From: Anaerosporobacter faecicola
GTDB taxonomy: Bacteria > Bacillota > Clostridia > Lachnospirales > Lachnospiraceae
Direction: 5' to 3'
NCBI RefSeq assembly: GCF_012070565.1
Contig: NZ_JAAQRO010000009.1
Span: forward strand, 248,001 to 312,000
Length of the DNA: 64,000 nucleotides
Made by a program: the position numbers and the translations under genes
Notes under the pieces: model-generated
What the model was told of the DNA's origin: nothing
Databases searched by the model: none
What the model saw: the letters and a program-made list of their open reading frames with translations, nothing else
Shown here: one piece after another, positions 8,868-16,600 of the stretch
How the letters are laid out: each line of letters opens with the position of its first letter
How positions within the stretch are numbered: the first letter of the stretch is position 1

Positions 8868-11033
8868 TTACTTCTGCCATGTGGAATCGAATGTTTCCGT
8901 TCCTTTTGCAGGCGTTACAACTGTATGATACGTACCGCTTTCCCATATGGTATTTCCTTTATTGTCTAGTTTGAAATAAATGTAAGAAATAACCGTACCA
9001 GAAGGTACATTAATATCATAGAACCAGGTTGGATACTTACCAATTGAATCCGTATTACAGAAGAATGGTCCAATTGCTTTTTTCATATCCCATTCCCCTA
9101 ATTCATGTATGCTTCCTACCACATAGACTTGACTGTTAGTGTAGCCATCTGCTTTGTTCACACGGAAACGTACGGATACTTGTGGACCGGATAACACTTC
9201 AAAATTCTTGTATGGTTCACTTTTTGTATAGTTTGATTTCTCTACTTTAATATCGTACATACCTGCTTTTACATCTGGAATAAGAACGCGTATTTTGGAA
9301 TCAGACCATGATACAATACTTGCTTTCGAATCATTAAATAAAACTCTTCCTTCGCGAGTACCAAATCCCCTTCCTGTTATGGTAACGGTATTACCAGTAA
9401 TTCCAATCATAGGATCAACATTACCAATGATTGGTTCATTATTCTGCTTAGCAGTATATTGCCATACGGCGGACTCTCCTGCTTTCAATAGGAAAGAATA
9501 AGCACTACCATTGCCTGCAATGTATAATTTTTCTCCATTCAATTTACCTTGAAGAACATCTTCATAAACACCTGCAGGAAGATTCGTATGCATATTTGCA
9601 ATGGTATAATCCGTAGTTTTGCTCTTATTCACAGCGGTTACTACGACATTATCTCCAAACTTTCGTTCATATATGTAAACATTGTCATTTACCCAACAGT
9701 CTTTCATAGTTCCATATGCCAGTGCAGGATTGCTCTTTCTTAATGAGGCTAAGGCACCAATGATCTGGTAAGCGTTGCTTGTTGTATCAAAACAAGGCAT
9801 ATCTGTCATGGTATTCTTATTAGCAACATATTGTTCGGATCCATAGTATACAGAAGGAATTCCTCTCGATGTAAGGAGCACAACATATGCAGCTTCTAAG
9901 GAATGGTTGTCTTTTGTTAGATTCATAAAACGGTTGGTTTTATCATGTTCTAGGAATGTTACTTGCTGATTTACTTCTTCATAGTTATATCCTGTTACTT
10001 GAACAACACTACTTAATTGTTTCATTGTTCCAGTTGAAGTACCAAACGCATTCCGTAACGCATTGGAAAAGGCATAATCCACAGTGCTCATCCCACTGTG
10101 ATTCACAAAATTGATTTGATTTGGATCATTTATAGACGTTCCAGACTCAAACCAATCACCAAATACATAGACCGATTTTGTAGCGTAAAGACTGCTTAAC
10201 CAGTTTTTCTGCCAGCCCATCGTCATGCTATCAACGGAATCTACATGAATACCATCTACTCCGAGGTTCAACCATTTTTTAGCCGCATCTTTCATATATT
10301 GATCAATGGTAGTATTCTGTTGATTTAGATCAGCAAAACCATTAATGCTATGATAGATTCCGTTCTCATATGTTTTTAGATCAGCAATTGTCTCATGATT
10401 AAACAATCCACTGGAATCATTGTTATAACTACCAAGTAATTTACCATCTCGATAAAGGGCACCATCCTCTTGGAATTTCACACTTGTGTCACTGCTCATA
10501 ACTTGAGAAGTAGCATTTGGTGAGAAATCAATAACAACCTTAAGATCTGCCTTATGTGCAGTATCAATCATCGTTTTGAACTCTTGAATTGATCCGAAGT
10601 AAGGATTGGTTCGTAAATAATCTTTTGCCCAAGTTCCTTGATATGCCGCATTCTTGGTAACGGGATCTAGAGAGGTAATATTTTCGACAGGAGAAGAAAT
10701 CCATAATGCACTGATTCCCATACCAGTGAAATAACCTTCTTTGATCTTCTGGGTGATACCAGCCCAATCGCCGCCATGGTATTTTCCGGAGTCCTTCTTA
10801 TCGAATAGTTCATTGGTTGGATTGTTTTTTGTATTCCCATCGAAGAAACGATCTGTTACAATTCGATACATGACATCCGTACAAAAACTAGCTGTATTTG
10901 TTACACTTGCATCGTCACTTTTTTCAGTGTTTTCATTAGCAAGAATAGGCTTTTGTGGAAGAATCATTCCCAGTAGTAAAATCAGGATCAATAATAAGCG
11001 AGTTTGTTTTTTAAAACAATACATCTTTTTCAT
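8868..11033 (-). CDS. Secreted CGTase-like protein with degraded catalytic motifs
   Basis: The 721-residue protein has full cyclodextrin glucanotransferase architecture: a signal peptide (MKKMYCFKKQTRLLLILILL), GH13 domains A/B/C, an IPT/TIG domain (IIGNVDPMIGITGNTVTITG) and a C-terminal CBM20 starch-binding domain. Compared with the intact paralogue at 32701-34881, key positions are changed. The region I His is Ala (DFSPNATS), the invariant Arg before the nucleophile is His (H263 in DGIHVD), and the acid/base Glu is Asp (D293 in VFGDWF). Region IV is one residue short (TFLEHD instead of TFIDNHD). The nucleophile D265 and an HD pair remain. It may be a starch-binding pseudoenzyme or have altered activity. 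ATG 11033 follows AAAAGGAGA; an in-frame ATG further upstream lacks such a site. Confidence 0.85.
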   Translation of the reverse strand: MKKMYCFKKQTRLLLILILLLGMILPQKPILANENTEKSDDASVTNTASFCTDVMYRIVTDRFFDGNTKNNPTNELFDKKDSGKYHGGDWAGITQKIKEGYFTGMGISALWISSPVENITSLDPVTKNAAYQGTWAKDYLRTNPYFGSIQEFKTMIDTAHKADLKVVIDFSPNATSQVMSSDTSVKFQEDGALYRDGKLLGSYNNDSSGLFNHETIADLKTYENGIYHSINGFADLNQQNTTIDQYMKDAAKKWLNLGVDGIHVDSVDSMTMGWQKNWLSSLYATKSVYVFGDWFESGTSINDPNQINFVNHSGMSTVDYAFSNALRNAFGTSTGTMKQLSSVVQVTGYNYEEVNQQVTFLEHDKTNRFMNLTKDNHSLEAAYVVLLTSRGIPSVYYGSEQYVANKNTMTDMPCFDTTSNAYQIIGALASLRKSNPALAYGTMKDCWVNDNVYIYERKFGDNVVVTAVNKSKTTDYTIANMHTNLPAGVYEDVLQGKLNGEKLYIAGNGSAYSFLLKAGESAVWQYTAKQNNEPIIGNVDPMIGITGNTVTITGRGFGTREGRVLFNDSKASIVSWSDSKIRVLIPDVKAGMYDIKVEKSNYTKSEPYKNFEVLSGPQVSVRFRVNKADGYTNSQVYVVGSIHELGEWDMKKAIGPFFCNTDSIGKYPTWFYDINVPSGTVISYIYFKLDNKGNTIWESGTYHTVVTPAKGTETFDSTWQK

Positions 11034-11172
11034 GTGTTCTCCTTTTCTGTTAATATTTATGAAGTTGCCTAGCAAAAATCTCATATGCTACATATGTATG
11101 ATTATATATCCTTGTGTATTCAATTGTAAGCAGAGTTGAAGTATTTGACAGGCTACTCATATTCACTACATC

Positions 11173-11202
11173 ATATTAATGATACCATAAATTTACTATC
11201 AA
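11173..11202 (-). promoter_or_regulatory. Promoter of the degenerate CGTase-like gene
   Basis: On the minus strand TTGATA (11197-11202), an 18-base spacer and TAATAT (11173-11178) form a plausible sigma-A promoter about 140 bases before the start codon. It gives this gene its own transcription separate from the synthetase operon upstream. Confidence 0.5.
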
Positions 11203-11269
11203 TACTATCTAAAATTAGCTTTTTATAGTAAAGAAATCATACTGGATTATTCTGTTGAATGGAACCAAT

Positions 11270-12331
11270 TTATAAAAATGGTAGGATGTGTTTGATATCC
11301 TTAATTGATTCGACAATTGCTACATGGAATTTGTCTATCAAAGTCTGTTTTCGCTGTTGTTGCTCCTCTTCTGTTTTTTCTTCATATTGCCCATAGCCAA
11401 TTTCAATCTTATCTGGAAGCAAGAATGCTAGTGGTTTTTTCCCTTCTCCATAGATTCGGATTAATTCCATACAGTCATTAATTGCTTCATCGTCATCGTA
11501 TCCAACGATTAGAAGTATGTGATCGGGATCAAATTCTACCATATTCGACAATCGTATTAGATTTCCATAGATATTATCTTTTCCATTGAAGGCTAATCCT
11601 TGTTGAGATGCCATAATGATATATTCGGTATGTTCCCTTTGGCATTGGTTCACAATTGCTTTCATGTATTGGTTATATTTGATCGGATCGGGTAACAATT
11701 CTAAGAAACGAATGGGATCAACATCATATTGATGGAATAATTCCGCTGTTGGTTCTGTAATAAGTGCGCGTGCCTTCCTTCCACTTTCTTGAAATGCTTT
11801 CATTAGGTACATCTGTGCGGTGAATTTTCCGATACAGGAGCGTGTTCCATAGATTCCAATTTTCTTTGATGGATAATTTGATGGGAGTAACTGGTTATCT
11901 TTCATAAATTGATGTAATTGGTCTTTTGTCTGCGTATATGTATGAATATGAATTTGTTCTTCCTGTAACCATTTGGATAGATGAGAATCGGTAATCTCGT
12001 GTGTACTTATAATTTCAATACCTCGTTGTTTGGCTGCTCGTAAAACGTCCTTCCATTTTTCCCTTAGATTACATGTTTCATAGAGTTTTGCAAAATGGTG
12101 AATAGGTGCACCACCATCGTTTAAGATTAATGTATCTACCTGAGTAAATGCTTTCTCCAAATCATCTTCAACTACAATTCCCAGTGGCTGATGATTTATG
12201 ATTGTACCCACGTCTTCTCCTACTTGAAACGTAAAATCAATTACCGATGTAATTTGAAAATCCAATAGATCGTGAAAGCGGATCAATCCTTGTGAGATTT
12301 TGTTAAAGGGATATAGTGCAACTTGTTTCAT
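11270..12331 (-). CDS. DUF1611-family P-loop protein, copy 2 (end of the lipopeptide operon)
   Basis: This 353-residue protein is a DUF1611 family member with a Rossmann-like N-terminal half and a P-loop C-terminal half. The nucleotide-binding loop is IYGTRSCIGKFTAQ (about residues 164-177), followed by ALITEPTAELFHQYDVDPIRF and LLIVGYDDDEAI. It is a clear paralogue of the protein at 29471-30523, and the two flank the NRPS genes. One DUF1611 protein (DgcN) has been reported as a D-glutamate N-acetyltransferase. This is notable because the synthetases are predicted to use glutamate and contain epimerases. A role in modifying the peptide, its precursor or its acyl chain is inference. It follows the MFS gene by 47 bases. 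Confidence 0.65.
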   Translation of the reverse strand: MKQVALYPFNKISQGLIRFHDLLDFQITSVIDFTFQVGEDVGTIINHQPLGIVVEDDLEKAFTQVDTLILNDGGAPIHHFAKLYETCNLREKWKDVLRAAKQRGIEIISTHEITDSHLSKWLQEEQIHIHTYTQTKDQLHQFMKDNQLLPSNYPSKKIGIYGTRSCIGKFTAQMYLMKAFQESGRKARALITEPTAELFHQYDVDPIRFLELLPDPIKYNQYMKAIVNQCQREHTEYIIMASQQGLAFNGKDNIYGNLIRLSNMVEFDPDHILLIVGYDDDEAINDCMELIRIYGEGKKPLAFLLPDKIEIGYGQYEEKTEEEQQQRKQTLIDKFHVAIVESIKDIKHILPFL

Positions 12332-12378
12332 AATAATACCTACCTTTCTTTTTTTTAGATTCCGTTAATAGACAAAAC

Positions 12379-13668
12379 TCATTCAATGGAAGTTGTAAAT
12401 TGTTTGAAATACATATTTCGATTAAGAACACCACCTAATAGAAACATCATAATTCCAGATGCCAGTAAAATATTGCCCCAGGCTACATGGTCCAAAATAT
12501 AACCGAAAATCCATAAACCAAGGGTGCTAGAGAGCATGATCGTAATATTGAATACAGCAAACACACGTCCACGTAGATGCTCGGTTACTCTTAGTTGAAA
12601 ATAGGTATATAAGGGAACATTCTGCATGACATTTAATACCCCTATGAGGATCAATAGAAAACTAAATGTGAATGTGATTACCCATTTGGACTGAAATAAC
12701 GGTATATTTAAATTTGGAAAGCAAAATAGGATCAATACGATTGCTTGTGCCTGGACTAGGAGAAAGATACGTTTAATGATGAAAAAGGTATTTTTCATAA
12801 TGGACATGAGGCATCCTCCGATGATTGCACCTGCTGCCCAGGAACCTTGAATAATGGATAGCTGTACTTCGGAAACTTCAAGAACATTATAGTTAATATA
12901 CGGAATGATCAAAGCGGACAAAGGGGAAAAGACAATATTCAGTAGCAATGCAAGAAAGATAAAAAATGAGGTCGTTTTATCTTTCAGAATGTATTGGAAT
13001 CCGAACTTAATCCCACTTAGGTAATTTGTTTTCTCTTTCTCTGAAGATTGTTCCATACAATGCTCTTTGTTCTCAATGGCTTTCTTTGGTTCAAAAACGA
13101 TGAAACTTTCAGAGATACCAGAGAGTATAAAGGAAATTCCGTCGATTAAGAATATGTTCTGCAACCCAATTGTTTTGTAAGCAATTGCACCAACGATCGG
13201 ACCTAGTATACTAACCAGTGATCCAAGCGTTGCTGAGATAGAATTAACGCGTGCTGTATTCGACGCACCAACAATGTTTGGAATGGATGTACTAACCGCC
13301 AAACCGAAAAAGGATTGTGTGATCGCTAAGATGACTTTGTAGGATATTAGTAAAAGAATGCTTTTTGGATCCAAATGAAACATAAGCATGAATGTTAATA
13401 CCGCGATTCCACTTAGAATATCCGTATATACAATCGTTTTCTTCTTATCATGTTTATCGACAAAGGAGCCAGCAATTAGGTTTACGAACATATTCGGTAA
13501 GATTGAAAAACTTAACACCAAGGAAAATGCAGCTGCGGAATTTGTAAAATCTAATACATATAGACTTAGGGCAAATCCAAAAACAGAAGATCCGAATTCC
13601 GATACCAATCGTCCAAAGACCAAAAGTATACAGTTTAGGCGATAATTTATAGCCGTTTTCTTAGCCAT
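12379..13668 (-). CDS. MFS transporter, probable lipopeptide exporter
   Basis: This is a 429-residue major facilitator with about 12 hydrophobic segments and the typical loop sequence GSFVDKHDKKKTIVYTD between helices 2 and 3. It resembles the macrolide-efflux/enterobactin-exporter (MefA/EntS-like) group. The start codon overlaps the end of NRPS2 (8 bases). ATG 13668 was preferred to 13677 because GAAAGGAG lies 9 bases before it, whereas the upstream ATG touches the ribosome binding site. Tight coupling to the synthetase suggests that it exports the product or protects the producer. Confidence 0.85.
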   Translation of the reverse strand: MAKKTAINYRLNCILLVFGRLVSEFGSSVFGFALSLYVLDFTNSAAAFSLVLSFSILPNMFVNLIAGSFVDKHDKKKTIVYTDILSGIAVLTFMLMFHLDPKSILLLISYKVILAITQSFFGLAVSTSIPNIVGASNTARVNSISATLGSLVSILGPIVGAIAYKTIGLQNIFLIDGISFILSGISESFIVFEPKKAIENKEHCMEQSSEKEKTNYLSGIKFGFQYILKDKTTSFFIFLALLLNIVFSPLSALIIPYINYNVLEVSEVQLSIIQGSWAAGAIIGGCLMSIMKNTFFIIKRIFLLVQAQAIVLILFCFPNLNIPLFQSKWVITFTFSFLLILIGVLNVMQNVPLYTYFQLRVTEHLRGRVFAVFNITIMLSSTLGLWIFGYILDHVAWGNILLASGIMMFLLGGVLNRNMYFKQFTTSIE

Positions 13669-16600
13669 TCGTTCCATCTCCTTTCTGTAACAAGCTCTCG
13701 TCTACCATTCTCTGAAGTGTATGGAAGAAGGAATCTTGCTGTTTGTAGATGCGTTCTAATTCGTCACAAAGGTCGGATACATAATTTTTTGAAAAAGTAC
13801 ACGTTTTACTATTCAAACTAGTTTTTAATCTATCACAGATCTGGTCACATTGCATAATAAATGTCTTGCAATATGGCAAACATTCTTCTGCAAGAACCAT
13901 ATAGTGTTGAAGGTCTTCTAAGAGTTCTTGCAGGAATAAGAATTTATACCTCCAAGAGCCAAAACAGTCTTGTAGAAGTTTTCTATGTTCTTCTGGATAG
14001 GTTGGATTTTCCTCAATTATAGCCGCTATTTCTCGGAATACACGTATACCAACATAGAAGGTAAATACATTATCTTTGGTCTGTATATCAACCCTCTTAT
14101 TCGACAAGTTCGTTGTTATCGTATTCTGTAATACAGCAAGGCCAATTTGTTGATTGTCTACATGATTAATCTTACGAAGATCCAATTCCGTTACCGCATA
14201 AGCCAGATTTGTTTGCTGCGCATAGGTTCCGTTCATAAAGTCCATTCCACGTAAGCCAGCAAAGGACTTATGAAAGTCTTCTGCTGGAATCCATCCATAA
14301 TAATGAAAGGTCGTATCATAGACTAAGTAACTATCATTTTGAATATCCACCAACAAGAACGTATGCGCTCTTCCACTGTTTTGTTCTGTAACGGCTATGT
14401 TATTCTCTGGACGTACGTCCAATCGTTTTCGCCAAGTTTCTTCTCCAATACAATAATCCGGAGTATAGTTCAGATAGTATGTCGTACCAGAAATCATTAC
14501 CAATTCATGACTTCGCAAATGTTCCTCACAATACGCTAGCCCTGCTGCAAGGTCTGGAAAAGACTTTACAGTTTCTGTTACATGTAGGGTCGAGAAAATT
14601 GTATCCTGTTCTGGTAGCAGCTCTGTTGGTAACTCTCGATATTGTAGTTTCATATGGCAACCTCTATTATTAACATGACCATAGGTTAGATTCGATTTAC
14701 CACCACCGACTGCTAGGAAACTTCGTTCGAGGAAAATATTTCGTTCATGTTTCAACTTCTCTAAGATGACACCTGTCATACAACCATAATAACTTGGATA
14801 TTCTTCCGTAACATGAAAGTCGATATTATATCTTCGGTCAGTCTGCTCTGCTAACGAAATATCCAGTTGTCTTGTTGTTGCACTCTCCTGCTGCCCTGTT
14901 GTCTGTGCATATAGTTCTGGCATACAATGTGACAAAATATTTGCAATCGTTCGATATTCTAGAATTGCCTTAACGGAGATCGGGATCTTTTGATTATTTG
15001 CCTTGGAAAGAATCTTGATTGCACTGATGGAATCGCCTCCTAACTGGAAGAAGTCATCGTAGATTCCAATGGATTCTGTCTGTAGGACACGTTCCCATAT
15101 GTGAACTAGATCTTGCTCGATCTGATTCCTTGGTGTAACTTGGTTTTCTTCCCCTTTGTTTTGCGTATGTTGTTCCATACAATGCTTCATTAACGCAATT
15201 GCATTTTTATAAAAGATTGCTTGCCATTCATGGATCGAATCTGTAGTGAACTCATTGTTACAGAATTTGATGGAAATGGCTAACTGATGGTGAACAACTT
15301 TGGCAATGATATTAAGAACATATCCCGTTTGATCTTGCTCATTGACACAGGAACCAATTGGGGCATCGGATAAAGTAAAGGCTTCGTTCTCCACCTCCTC
15401 TGTAAATTGCCCAAGATAATTAAAGTTTATTTCTGGTCTGCAGAACAATTGTTCTTTCTCTGTATCCGTGAGATTTGATTGATAACGAAGCAGTCCATAC
15501 CCAATTCCTTTGTTCGGAACATTCCTTAGGCTTGTTTGAATCTCTTTGATATGCTCTGCCAAGGTATTGGCATGCATACTGGATATAATTAGTGGATAAA
15601 AGGTAGTGAACCACCCAATTGTTCTTTTGATATTTGGACTGTTTTGGTTATCCATTCGGATTTCTTCACGACCGTGACCTTCCATATTAATAAGAAGCTT
15701 GGTAACTCCCTTCCATTCCTTCATGGTCAAACTAAGGATTGCCAGTAAGATTTCTTCTGTTTGTGTTCCATATGCAGAATGAATCCGCTTTAACAAGGCA
15801 TTCGTTTCTTCTGTTGTAAAAAGTAAGTCTTCCGTACGGATATCTTTGAATTGTCTAGTCGTTACTGGATAATCTCCAGAGATGGATTCCGTAGGTACTT
15901 GCAGCATACTCTTCCAGTAAGAATATTCGGTTCGTATAATTTCTGTATTGGAATACTGCTGTAATTGTTCTGCCCATTCTTTAAAAGAGGTTGTTTTCAG
16001 TGGTAAACAGATTGCTTCTTTTTGTAATAATTGTGTATATCCCAAAACAAAATCCTCTAATAAGATACGCCATGATACGCCGTCAATGACGAGGTGATGA
16101 ACAAGGATCAGCAGGTGGTCACCACTACTCGTATGGAATAAACCGAGTTGTACTAGGGGACCTGCTGCTAGATGGATGCTATTTTGTAATTCATTTGCAA
16201 TCTGTTTGATTTGAGCATATGCCTTTTCCTGCTCCGTACAAGTATATTCTAAAAGGTGGAATGCTTTTTCATTTATACCTGCATTGTATTGTACTATTGT
16301 TTCGTTTCGCTCCTCGTAGTGCATTCGTAATGCATCATGATGTTTAGTTAAGTAATCAAAAACCTTGGTTACTATTGCTACTTCAAAGCCTTCTTTACGA
16401 TAGAGACAGATTCCCTGGTTCCAATGTTCTTTGTGTTGTAAATCTCTTTCGAAAAAATTCTTCTGTATTGGTGTAAGAAGCACTTCTCCTTCAACTGGTT
16501 CCTGTGAAATCGTGTTATTTTGTATGGAAGTTGTTTGGTCATTTAAAGTAAATTGTTCAAGTAATCGTTTTTTGTCTATTTTTCCGTTATGGGTAATTGG

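Noticed and set aside
8868-11033. Complete loss of catalytic residues in the CGTase-like protein
   Set aside because: The nucleophile Asp265 and a His-Asp pair remain, so altered rather than absent activity cannot be excluded.
13661-14960. Ordinary thioesterase at the end of NRPS2
   Set aside because: There is no GxSxG motif; Cys, His and Asp in a papain-like order are seen instead.
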